Part shown: one piece after another, positions 1-11,199 of the stretch
Position numbering within the stretch: the first letter of the stretch is position 1
Layout of the letters: every line of letters starts with the position of its first letter
Assembly (NCBI GenBank): GCA_021234535.1
Contig: CM037839.1
Span: 28,659,475 to 28,723,474, forward strand
Direction of reading: 5' to 3'
Length of the DNA stretch: 64,000 nucleotides
DNA from: Stichopus chloronotus
Taxonomy: Eukaryota; Echinodermata; Holothuroidea; Aspidochirotida; Stichopodidae
The notes under the pieces: model-generated
What the model was told of the DNA's origin: nothing
Seen by the model: only the letters and a program-made list of their open reading frames with translations
Database searches by the model: none
Made by a program: the position numbers and the translations under genes

Positions 1-960
1 ATGTCCAACTACTTGTTGAATAGTCAGTGCAGAATAAGGATTTCTCTTTCAAATTATAGTGAAGTATGTGGATAATTTGATCTTCTATCCCATTAAAAAT
101 TAAAGTTTGGTGTTATGCAGTACATTTCAAAAACAACACTATCGAATAGACGTCATTATTTCCCAAGTCCCAAACCGAGTTCCTTCAAACTTTGCGAGTA
201 GGCTACCTGATTTTTTTAGAGATTCAATTCGATATTTTTCAATTCGATATGTTTGCAGATGACAACATAAGCTCTCCGTGACACAAAATTTAATTTACAC
301 AATGATCTATAATCAACAATTTAAGATACAGCGATTTTACCATACATTTGGTATGTACTGCATCTAGGCTATGCACATACGTATTCGCGCAGGTGATCAC
401 AAACTTGCCATCGTTTTATTTGGCGTAAATAGTCCTTGCATGTACGTGTATAGTAGCACCGCAATTGTCTAAGATTTGCCAAGTAGCCTACATGACTAAT
501 TTACGAAATTTTATGGTGCAAAACTGATACCAATGGATAGAAGATAACATATTCCTATTTCCTTCTATCTGAATAAAAACTTAGTTGTTTTGCAATGTCT
601 CGATTTAATACTGGATGATTTTGCGGGGTGTCTGAACACACGTAGCCTACAAACCTTTCGTAAAAAGAGTCAAATTTCAGCTTTTACATAACCTTGTTCA
701 CTGAACTGGACATCAAGAGCCTATGTCTTTGTAACTACTTTTCGTGACTCTAACGGTTTGGTAGTTTGTAACTATTGAGATAATAGGCTTTAAAAATCAT
801 CTCTTTTAGCTCATCAGTATTCAAAACCCATGACGTCAGTTTGGGTCATTTCATACATGAAACAACATGCATGAAATGTTAAAGATGGAAGCTCTTTTTG
901 AACAGTTGCTGATTAAACGTATTGGTTAAAGAGGGTGCTCTAGTAACTTTTGGAGGAATT
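1..960. other. Non-coding, no feature seen
   Basis: AT-rich sequence with only short spurious open frames; no conserved exon, tRNA or mobile element recognised. Confidence 0.6.
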
Positions 961-964
961 GACC

Positions 965-1400
965 ACTTAAGAATTGCTGATCTGTTGTTAGGGGCATGCA
1001 AAGAATGTACTTGCAAAGTTTCATCGATGTACTCAATATGTGCTTTAAATGTGCAAAAAAAAAGAAGAAAAAGTGCCATCTTTATGGCATTCTTAAATGC
1101 CTTTTGCGACAAATTCAACACCTAAGAATTGCTGATCTGTTACAAGGGGCATGCAAAGAATGTACTTTGCAAATGCTCATCGATGTACTCAATGTGGGAT
1201 TTTACTATGACAACCACGCCTATTAAGGTCGTTATTACGTGCCATTTGCACCATTTTATGCACTTAAGAACATCAGATCTGTAATCAGTAGCATGAAATT
1301 GACCAGACTGCAATATTTTCGTGGATATACTCAAAGATGTAATTTAAACGTTTTTTTTTTCCGGGGGGAGGGTTTGGGGTCATTTAACCCTCCCAAACAT
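965..1400. repeat. Three-copy tandem repeat, about 142-156 bp
   Basis: CTTAAGAATTGCTGATCTGT, GGGGCATGCAAAGAATGTAC and ATCGATGTACTCAAT recur from 965 and 1121, with a degraded third copy from 1263. No gene. Confidence 0.7.
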
Positions 1401-2579
1401 GGAGTCGCATGATTTTCAAAGCTTAAGAATGTCCATTCCTACGTTACCACACCACCTCATTTCCATTCATGCAAGCAAACCTTTTGTACTCGAGATGTGA
1501 ATTAAATCTTCGCTAGGTCCCGGTAAATTTTGGCTGTAAAAATTATTAATTATATAATTCGTTTTTTTGTTGTTGAAAATATAACTATATACAGTACAGT
1601 AATTGTCAGTGGGAGCGAAATATTTTCAAGGCATTTTGTGAGAATAGATGCAGAGGGCAGCGGCCTGAGTCTCTCGTGCATAAAGAGATTTATAGTCATA
1701 AAAATTCTGCCTCTTTAGACTGAGCGTCATGACTTGGCCGATGGCGTCAAGACTTAAATTTGGCGATTTTTTGTAATGATAGACAATCACAAATAACAAA
1801 TTTACTGACCTTGGTATTTCTTCCAGGTATTCACAGCCCAAACAAAGGCCAGGGGTGTACCTCACTACTGAAACTATAAAGAAATAATGCTTGTTTGAAA
1901 TGAAAAGCCCGTTTTTCGTTAATTCGGAAGTACCCACTTGATATGTTTTTTGTCCCAAGTATAAATAATTCCACAGATTGGTCTGGAAATTTATAATTCT
2001 CTTCTCGCAAATTTTAATTCTATTTTCGTGCATAACTTCACTAAATCTGAACCGACTTTCATAGTTCAATATTTATTTCATACTAATTTAGCGACTGAAT
2101 TCGATTCTAGTCTCATTATACGTAGAAATGCAAATCAATCCTTAAATTGTTTTTAGGGTAGATGCCTATGCCCAGTATCATTAGATTGACCCTCCCCCCC
2201 CCCCCCCAAAAAAAACTGCACTGCTGGATTCGGAAATCAAGGTAAAAGTACAAATGTACAGCGGTAAACTGGCAGAATTTTCCACTGGTGTAAAGAGGGG
2301 CACCCCCCCCAAAAAATGCCAAGCACTCTTTTTTTTAAGACCTTCCGTTGTCCTATACAGTACATGTGTGTAGACCCTAAACAAATATATGGTTGAAATC
2401 CAACTGCGCTTGAACCAAGAAACCCCCATGTATTCTATAGTTGAATGACCTCCAAACCATCTAGAACTTGAAATGAATTTTATAAGTAAAAACAATAACT
2501 TGTGACACTTTATCGTTAACACAGTCTTATGGATTTTGAAGAACTCCTTACAATAATTCTCATCACTATTGTGTAGTAA

Positions 2580-3900
2580 TGTTTGTTTCAAATATGAAGA
2601 AATCTGCATGTGGGGTCCTTATCTGTGCATATTTCCGTTGAGTTCATTGATTTCGATTGTAATTCGAATGGGGTTAATTATAAATTACTGGCCATCCATG
2701 GCGTTCGAACCTATCTTTTCAAGATTTTATTGTTTGAAAGGCCTCACATATGTTAACAATAATGTTGGAACACGATTGTGTGTAAGTGTTGGCTTAAAAT
2801 ATGATGACAATTGTGTTGCTCAACATAAACCAAAAAAACTACACATTTTCGTCACTATTTTGGAAAACTATCTCCGCAGTGATTAGAACTGAATTTAATT
2901 AAAAATTAATGGCCTCAGTCCGTGCATGTGTTGGTGGGTGTCAAGAAGTTTAATTGTGCAATACATAGCAACAGCATGTTAGTAATACTGAGCCTAATGG
3001 TGCCTTTGCTTCAGATATGAAGACAGCTGTGTGTCTCAGCCATAGAGTTTATCGAGTTCTTTGGTCTCAGCATAAAAAAGCAATTCCTTTTTTATATCAT
3101 TTGGAATTGATTAAACTCCAGAGAGATTACAATTGAATTTAATCAGAAATCGAAGACCTCAAAAGACTCGAAGCTACATATCCAAGAACTCATTGTTTGA
3201 GATACTACGCATTAACAGTAGTAAAGGCCTTTGGGTGTATGTGTTTGCTTCAAATATAAAGACAACTGTGGAATCAATCAAGAAATTCCATATTTGGTAG
3301 AATTAAGATTCCCGAGTGAAGTTCGTACGATCTGCGATTAAATGTAATTAGTCATTCATGAGTCCGACGAATTGAAATTAAAAATGCAAGAGATTCACTG
3401 TATGACATTTATGCAAATCTTACCAGGCTCCGTTCCGTAAATATACCTGAGTGTGCAACTATTGGCTTCAAATGTGAAGACAATTGTGCGTCTCAGCGTC
3501 AGAGAAAACAAAATGCATATGTTCGTTATTCGTTTTGTTTTATTGATTGAGCTCCATAATAATTTATTGAATTTAATCAGAAGTTAAATGCCTACATTTC
3601 CGAGAACTCATTGTGCGAGACATAGACCTAACATGTTACTAGCTCTGAGGCCTACTGTGTGTAATTTATTGCTTCAAACGTGGGGACAACCGTGTGCTTC
3701 GGAAATTCCATATTTGGTGGTAATATTCCTGAGTGAAGTTTAAGAAGACTGCGATAATATGTAATAAGTCATTCATGAGGTCCGACTTGTTACAAAATAG
3801 AAACTGAAAGGACGGTGACATTATCTTACCATGTTCCATATACCTGAGTGTACAACGTTTTGCTTCAATCATGAAGACAATTGTGCGGCTCAGTGTCACA
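2580..3900. repeat. Degenerate satellite, about 215-bp period, 7 copies
   Basis: The marker GCTTCAAATATGAAGACAA, followed by TGTG and GTCTCAGC, recurs near 2586, 2793, 3012, 3246, 3466, 3672 and 3862 with substitutions. A lone copy is near 13085. Alternating units carry CATATTTGGTGG. Confidence 0.75.
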
Positions 3901-3904
3901 GAAA

Positions 3905-5625
3905 ATTAACAATTTTTACGTAATAAGTATCATGCCATGACGGTAGCGGCAAGTTTGAAATAACGTTTCACGTGAGGCTAGCAGGGAGGCTAAAGGTTGA
4001 ATTTGGGGTGTTGGCTAGAGCGCTCAAGCGTGGTCGCTGACGTGTTATTGCTGAGCGAGCGTTACTGCATGTTACATTGTATCACATCCCTTAAACGATC
4101 CTGCATACTGGATGGTGAAAGAGCTGGAGATGCAATGACTGGTAATTATTTAGTTTTTTATTTGGTCAATTTTCCGTTATAGTTTTTAGGTAAAGTTACT
4201 TGCTTTTGTCGGTGTCGGAGGTAAATGCTATTTGTGTTTGACATGTTAATGTGAAATTGGTAAAAACTACAAATTGTTTATATAAAATGTTAAATGTGCA
4301 GAATTACTGAAATTGTTACATTTTTTAGCGTATAGTTGTGAAGAAAAACAAGCAAAGAAATTATATGGGTGTGCATCTTGCAAGGAGAATTTTTATCACC
4401 GTCCATTTGATAGAGTTAATTATGTTTGTATGTTTCGCATATTTGATAGTTTACTATTTTTGTGTGTTTCGTATGTATGATAGATTAATATTTCTTGTAT
4501 TTCTTTAACTAGCATGTAGTGAACGACGTATCGAGTTGTGTATGTGGTAATAAAAGAGCGAAATCAGCTTCTGGGTACCACGTTTTTCTTTAAGTGTTCG
4601 CAGCTTCACATAGGAGCCCCTGGGATCAGGGCCAAACTCACGTAAAATTAGTTCACAATGACCATGCATGCAGATTCAAGTTTAGGTAGAAGAGCTCATT
4701 TTTTTTTACTTTACTTTAGCTTTATTTATTTCATCATGCATGTTCTACTATGTTTATTACACGCTATCGCAAGCAAGTGCTAACACATAAACAGCTCCCG
4801 ACAAACGGTGACGACGGTTCATGTTTCATAGTGCGCTAAAGGCAAGATCTCCCTGGACACCAGACTAAATATAAGATTAAGCTGAGAAGAGAAAATCATC
4901 GCACAGTATAAAGGGAATTTTTCTAGCGAACAATAACTGCAAACGGAGGGTAAAATCGGTACTCTTGGCATCATATCTTCCTGGTATTCGAAATGGCATT
5001 TCGATAATGAATGGAGTAAGAGCGTAGAAGTTTACACGTTATTATAAAACCTTAGTATGTTAGCGTAGAAATGCAACAAAAAACTAGTTATGAAATGTCT
5101 ACTTGTGAACTTTCTATTGACACTCGTGGCATCTATCACCACATGTTTGTGGAGCGAAATTCCTTACATGACATTTCTCCTCACATAAACATACAGAGAG
5201 CAAGAGTGCATATGTGACAATATCGATCTTATAGTAAAAAGATGTCATTATGAGAGAGTATGAGCTGCCATGTAATGATTTATTTATTCATTAATTATTT
5301 GTTTATTTTTTCTACAAACCATTTCAATACAATATAATTTACAATGTATAGCAATGCCTCCCCCCCCCCCCAAAAAAAACAGAACCAAATCATAAAGTGA
5401 TAGCACAGAAACAGAATTTATTACTTAAAAGAACAAGAATTAAGATATACTGGTACAATAACAATGGCTTGCAGAGGAATCAGAAATAAGTAAGAACTTT
5501 TCGAGCCTGGTTCCTTTCTTAAGAAGCAAAACATAAAGAACACAAAAAGGAAAGAGAAAAAAGAGCGTCTGTAACAGCAAGGATTACATTTAAATTGAAT
5601 GCTTTGTTTTTAATGATTGCATACT
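3905..5625. other. Non-coding, mostly featureless
   Basis: AT-rich, with a C11 tract followed by A8 near 5357-5380. An AATAAA near 4550 sits in a sequence faintly resembling an LTR end, but no partner LTR was found. Confidence 0.5.
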
Positions 5626-5629
5626 TTGG

Positions 5630-5800
5630 GTGACTTAAATATCTGGAGGCAGAGAATTACAAAATTGCACACTAGTACTTCTTATCTGAGAATGAACAAG
5701 TTTTGTTCTAACGTATGTTGCTTTAACAGGACCCCGATGGGCTGTGTGGTTCCTTGCTTGGAGATTATTTTAATTGTAGTTCTTTAGTCTTAACCATTGG
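5630..5800 (-). mobile_element. Probable LINE reverse transcriptase C-terminal fragment
   Basis: The minus strand reads NNLQARNHTAHRGP then KATYVRTKLVHSQIRSTSVQ and FCNSLPPDI. This resembles the 3' end of Jockey/CR1-type ORF2, where NYNTRN...R...GPxxWNSLPxxI is typical. It has the same strand as the 9480-8010 remnant and lies 3' of it, so it may be the displaced end of the same element. Confidence 0.45.
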
Positions 5801-6284
5801 TAACCCACAATTTATCACATACCAAAAAATTTCGGACCCCATTTTGTCTTAAAAGTGCTGATCAGCCAAATGCACTCCACTACCATAGTACTTATCTGAA
5901 CTAGAATGCATCATGGAATGTCCTTTATCAAAGTGCCACTGAAATGAATTCTGGTTAAAGCAGAAACAAGCTCTGAAGTACTCAGTTTTGCTCAGTTTGT
6001 TTTAAACAACAGCTGAAACCAAAAAGGAATTTTAATGACCATTAATTGGAACCCTCTACCTCTATTGACCTGTATTTTAAAACAGTTAGTCAATGTCTAA
6101 TTAGCAATCAGAGAGTGTTTAGCACTCTCTGACCTGGCTGACCCTAGAGGTGGAAGGTGACTGATAGTATAATAGCAGCACAGGTGGTTTGCACCGATTC
6201 CTTCTTGCAAATAATGTCAAATATTGATAAACTAACTATATTGTGAGTATTTTAAGAATTGAATAACACCCACTCAAGCAGCAT

Positions 6285-7095
6285 TGTTGGACCCACAAAT
6301 GTTGAACATTGCAAAGTGTTCCACCACAACAATGCTAATTTCACAAGTCTTTCACAATACAGAGCGAAATGTGCAGAAAAGAAAACAGACAATTTGCATG
6401 ATTTCTTTAAATGTTCTATATGACCCATATCAGACCAATAATCCTAATCAACCTGATGGAACCACTTCTACAGTAGCAATGTGACACAATTCCAACTTAA
6501 CGTAATATGCATTTTGCATGATTTCATTAAATATCCCATATGGCCCACTTGGACCCAAAAATTTTTAACACCCCGGGTTCCACTACCACAATGCTAATTT
6601 TACAAACATTGCTCATTGTAAAGGAAAATATGGAGAAGAGCCTGACTTCATAAGATGGTCCATGTGGCCCCATATGGGACCAATAATCCTGGAAAACCTG
6701 AAGGAGCCACTACCAAAGTAGTAACGTGACAAAATTTCAAATGAATACCAAAGAATCTGAAGGAGAAGAAGCGTTTTGTATGCTTTCATAAAAGGGCTCA
6801 TAGACCATGGACCCCAAAATCCTGAAAACACCCAGGCTCCAGTTCAACAATACTAATTTGACAAGCCTTTCACATTGTAAAGCAAAATATGCAGAAAAGA
6901 AACATTTTGCATGATTTCATTAAATGGTCCATAAGGGACCAATATTCCTGCACAACCTGCAGGAACCTCTGTCATCGTAGTAATGTGACACAATTTCAGT
7001 TTAATACCTTGCAATCTTTAGGAGAAGAGGCATTTTAAACGATTTCATAAAATGATCTGTATGGTTTATTTGGACCCATACATCTTGGACACGGC
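6285..7095. repeat. Degenerate tandem repeat, about 260-bp period
   Basis: TTGGACCCANAAAT-like segments recur near 6287, 6548, 6805 and 7069. CACAATGCTAATTT, GCAGAAAAGAAA and TTTTGCATGATTTCATTAAA recur at matching spacing. About three units. Contains only spurious open frames. Confidence 0.7.
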
Positions 7096-7204
7096 GAAGG
7101 CACCACTACCATAACGCATCCATATACCAAGTATAAACTTTGTCCAAGATTTATAACTAGAAATATCCTGTTAAAATGGTTTTCAGAGTATGGCCCCAAG
7201 TGCC

Positions 7205-7450
7205 CCCATATGACCTTTGACCTCCACCAAACACAATAGGGCACACCTTGTCAATATGGCAGACCTACATACTACGTTTGACTTTCATCCCACTTTTCCC
7301 TATTGCGCTAGAGCGTACCCGAGCAAGTGCCAAACAAACATAGAGTTTTGCCCCCAGTGTCCCCAGACGACCTTTGACCTTTACAAAAAAGGGCACACCT
7401 CAATTTGGTCAAGCCCGTAAGATTTGCGGTTCCTTGCATATCAAAATGGT
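7205..7450. repeat. Tandem repeat, about 157-bp period, with TGACCT half-sites
   Basis: GACCTTTGACCT followed by an A-rich tract and GGGCACACCT occurs at about 7212 and 7369. The first holds a perfect direct repeat TGACCT-T-TGACCT. Confidence 0.6.
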
Positions 7451-7739
7451 GAAACAGGTGCAGCTGCATATGTACAATAAGACTAACACTCACGTTTGTC
7501 CTCCATTAGCATCATATTCTTTCAAAAAATGGATTTTTTCTAAAGGTTGTGCATATTACTTATATCCACAGTTCGAAGCCGCAAACCCCCAAACCTATTT
7601 TGCTTATTAGCTACAACTGAGCGTAAGTTTCAGTTTTATCAATAAGAAAGCAAAATTAAGTACGCTGCAGCAGTAGACCTGACGCTCCCTGTTCGCCTCC
7701 CACTAGTGCGCGTATACTTTGTGAGCAAAGGATTGAAAT

Positions 7740-7760
7740 GGGGGGGGGGGGGGGGGGGGG
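7740..7760. repeat. G21 homopolymer tract
   Basis: Twenty-one consecutive G. One of many poly-G/C tracts in the window. Confidence 0.95.
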
Positions 7761-8009
7761 AAGAATGACTCCATTAAGGTTGTATAGATTTGCGTAGCGT
7801 ACCAAAAAAAAAAAAAATTATAAAAATAATGCAGGAAATGGCACTTCTTGGTCTCTCTGGCCCTGTTAATTTCTGCTTAATTTCTTAAAACGTAAGTTAG
7901 GAAATTTACACTTCCACTAAGAATAATGTATATCGCTATTTTATTTTTTTTTTATTTAAGGTAAAAAAAAAAAAAAATTTGGGACAAATGTACGCGGTGG
8001 CCCCACCCC

Positions 8010-9480
8010 TCAAAAAATGTCCCAATTTCTTCAATAAAAGATAATGGTCAATGCTGTCGAAAGCCTTGGGTAGGTCTATAAAGATAGTTGTGTTAGATTA
8101 GTGTAAGTTTATGGTCTATACCTTGGGAAATTTTATCAACAAGATTTATTGCAGCCATTTATGTAGAATGACTACTACGAAACCCATATTGATTAGGAGA
8201 AAGTAAGTTGTGTTTTGTAATAAATCTGTACAATCGATTGAGTACTAAACGTTCAGTTACCTTACAAATTGAAGGCAAAATTGAGACCGGTCTATAGTTT
8301 AAGGAAATCTATGGCTCACCAAACTTAAATATTGGTACAGACTTAAATATTGGTACAATCTTATCAAATCTTAAGATCCGAAGGGGAAATACATTTTATG
8401 AAAGATAGATTTACTATGTGCGTGAGGGGCATTAACACACCATCTATATCATTTTTTAGAATATCGTTTGTAATATAGTAATACCCTGGGTTTTTACCAC
8501 TCTCTAAGTTTGAGAATAACTGCCTTTACTTCATGCACATCAGATGGAAACAAAACAAAGCAATTCATGACATTATTATCCAAATATCCTACAGAGAGGG
8601 GGGGGGGGGGGGGGATTTTTGCCAGCAGGTAAGTTATCGCCTATATTCTTTGCAAGAGAAGAAAAATAATTATTAAAACAATGGGTAATATCAGTTTCAT
8701 TAGCAGTAGATACATTAGCACTAGTACACTATCTTTACGAAGAATGTTGTTAATTACCTTCCATAGTCGATTTATGTCCCCTTTAGATCCTTCCATTGAA
8801 TTACAGTGATACGTCCTCTTCACATTTTCAATTAATTTGGTTCGAAAATTTTTGTAGTTAACACAATGTAATGTTCTTGCAGCAGTAGGAATTTTTTGTA
8901 CTTATATAGTTTATTCTTGCATTTAACTGAATTCAGTATCCCCTTTCACATCCTTGGAGATTTCTGGAGATTCATTTTTGGTTTCACTTTAGTTGGAGGG
9001 CAACACATACTAAAGCTCTGAGTTAAAAAATACAGCTAAAAATTCTGTATGAAGATTGTACGTCATTATCATCACTAATAATGGACCAATCAATTTTACA
9101 TAGTTCATCCCCCATGTAGTTAACATTTCTACGACTAGCATTGTTTTTTTTTTAAATGGGACGAGCTTTGTCCTTTACGTTTGTGTTTTCTAAGATGGTC
9201 AGATCAATCATCACTCAGAATACCACTTTCCACTCCTACATAAGTATTATTAGCAAATATATTGTCAATGAAACAAGACGTAGAGCCCTTTGTCCTTGTC
9301 GGTTTGAGAATCGGATAGAAAGAATACATTGCTATAATGGGATGAGAAAGTATTGGATTTGATGAGATTCATTTTGCTTTTAAAAGGTCAATGTTGAAAT
9401 CGCTCACGAGAAGAACGTTCTTCACTATTTATTCTTTCTAAGCAAAAATTTAATTGGTTAACAAAAAGAACTTGTGACTT
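8010..9480 (-). mobile_element. Decayed non-LTR retrotransposon (Jockey/CR1-like), endonuclease to reverse transcriptase
   Basis: Read on the minus strand, with frameshifts and stops, the order is: end of the endonuclease (FCLERINSE; LLVSDFNIDLLK near 9400; YSFYPILKPTRTKGSTSCFI then DNIFANN near 9270-9330; SGILSDD and SDHL near 9200), a linker (RRNVNYMGDELCKIDWSI near 9090; YHCNSMEGSKGDINRLWKVI near 8780), then the reverse transcriptase (PLTHIVNLSFIKCISPSDLK near 8420; NYRPVSILPSICKVTERLVL near 8270; PNQYGFRSSHST near 8180; FIDLPKAFDSIDH near 8060, with the first catalytic Asp). It breaks off at about 8010 before the YADD region. These are hallmarks of Jockey/CR1/L2-type LINEs. It is not functional as written. 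Confidence 0.85.
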
Positions 9481-9755
9481 GTAAATTTAGTTCCTTTTGA
9501 CACTCATTATGTGACAGTTTAGTAACCGCATAATAGATAAATTGATTGTAGCCATATGTGGCTTTGATAAACGAGTCACATAAGGACTTGTATAATTTTA
9601 CATCATTATGTTTACTTATATTTACATGATGACTTAGACTCACGTTATTGGTTATAGCAGTTTTATTCCTTTTGGTGTTTCACACAGCTGCAGTCCTAAG
9701 TGCAGGCCATCAAAATCCTATACTTTAGCTAGGAGTATTATTCGGCAAGAAGAAA

Positions 9756-9800
9756 ATGGCTGACACTAGAAGGTCACGTGCTGCTGGAAGTAATCTTACG
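9756..9800 (+). CDS. Candidate first coding exon, gene unknown
   Basis: ATG in an excellent context (A at -3, G at +4) opens 15 codons, MADTRRSRAAGSNLT, followed by a strong donor ACG/GTGAGT at 9801. Codon usage and GC content are higher than the flanks. No downstream exon of a matching gene was recognised before WDR70, and the phase does not fit an acceptor upstream of the WDR70 start. It could be a first exon of a gene with small distant exons, or chance. Confidence 0.35.
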
Positions 9801-9809
9801 GTGAGTATA

Positions 9810-10990
9810 ATAAGTTTATGCACCCTGATTTTTTACTGTTTAACTAGATGTACAAAAGATCATAATTTTACCTCAGCCGTACGAAAAAGTGTTATAACAA
9901 GACACCACAAATTTTCTGTATTTGAGGCGCAAATCTCCTGCATTTGAGGCGCAAATCACTGGACAGTTACTCTGCTGCAACTGATAAAGTGTCTCAGTTA
10001 GCAACACAGTAGCATGGAAGCATCTTTTTTCGGGCAACAAAGTTGGAAAATTACCAGGAATTCACAGCTGGATATAGAATGTACTATGGAAAAGCACATA
10101 TGCACTGAAACTTTTTGACAACTTTTCTTACCTTAATTGTTCAAGTTTATCAGTTGATTCTGAAATGTTGGAGGGGACGATTACGTTATGGTCTCATCCG
10201 CCCTGTAGTGGGTTTGTTCCCATATTTTTGTGCACTTTAATGATATGCAAAATTCTTAACTCAAAAAAGTACAAAGTGACCTTCAAATTGCGCTCATTAA
10301 GTATGCTTGAACCTTTCTGCTACTAGTACCAGAAACATTAAGACGCTGGCGGAAGGACGGTCGAGGAAAAATACGGTGATTTCATTCAGTAGGCTCAGTA
10401 GGCCTTTTCTGTTGTAATACCAAAACGCTGATATATTAAAAGTAACGGTATCATTTCTTGGTTTCAAGTGATGCATATTCACCTTAAATTAGGTCATTTG
10501 GAAGGAAAATAGTTGTGGGTCGGTGTAGTATTAAAAGGTATTCTGCAGGTATCCGTTGCCATGCACATGAAGAGCTTATGACGAATTTCTCGAAAATATG
10601 GGATGCACGAGAATAGGGGAACGCACTACACTGTAGCATGGATGTATAAATCTTCGCGCATCTAACATAAAAAACTTGGCATTTCTAGCTGTTGGAAATT
10701 CAAAATTCCTAAAAATCATATAGGCCTATCTTGTCTAAAATTCAATTTTACTGGTAATTTGATCCAATATACTGTGGAGTGTACCTCGAAATCTGTTATT
10801 TTAAACACCATTTACTTGAGTTAACGATACGATGCAAACCTTCCACCTCACTAACGTTAGCATGACAATCATTACATGAAGAGTGCAACAAAAATGGTCA
10901 GGCAAACTTCCATTGAAGGCCAAAATCATGATTTGAAAATTTGTAACATTTGGCGGAAACTGCGAATAGGGTGCCCTAGGCCTGGCCTAC
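9810..10990. other. Non-coding, no conserved feature
   Basis: Begins as the putative intron after the 9756 exon. Contains a short direct duplication TTTGAGGCGCAAATC (9920-9960). Nothing else recognised. Confidence 0.5.
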
Positions 10991-10998
10991 CTCACCTA

Positions 10999-11196
10999 CA
11001 ATATTGGACAAAATACCGTGGGATACCCCGCTCCCGCGTTCAATGTTGGCTACAGGATTACTGTTCAAAGTGCACATTCACTCCTACAGCGCAACATTGG
11101 AAAGGGGCGCGGCGGTTAATGTTATCCTCTCACCTTATATTCAGTATTACATTGACAAAGTACGGCAAAGTGTCCCAACAATTTTGTCCAAGATTG
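10999..11196. mobile_element. 198-bp TA-flanked MITE, copy A
   Basis: Begins CAATATTGGACAAAATA and ends ATTTTGTCCAAGATTG, so the termini are inverted repeats that extend inward to TGGGAtac/gtgTCCCA. It is flanked by TA on both sides. It is the same length as the copy at 34888 and highly similar throughout. Length, termini and TA target fit a Tc1/mariner-type non-autonomous element. Confidence 0.85.
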
Positions 11197-11199
11197 TAT

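Noticed and set aside
2700..2715. tRNA B-box-like GGTTCGAAC on the minus strand
   Set aside because: No A-box or cloverleaf in the surrounding sequence. A similar match near 59730 also fails.
4540..4660. AATAAA and GTACCACG region resembling an LTR end
   Set aside because: No second LTR, primer-binding site or gag/pol sequence could be identified.
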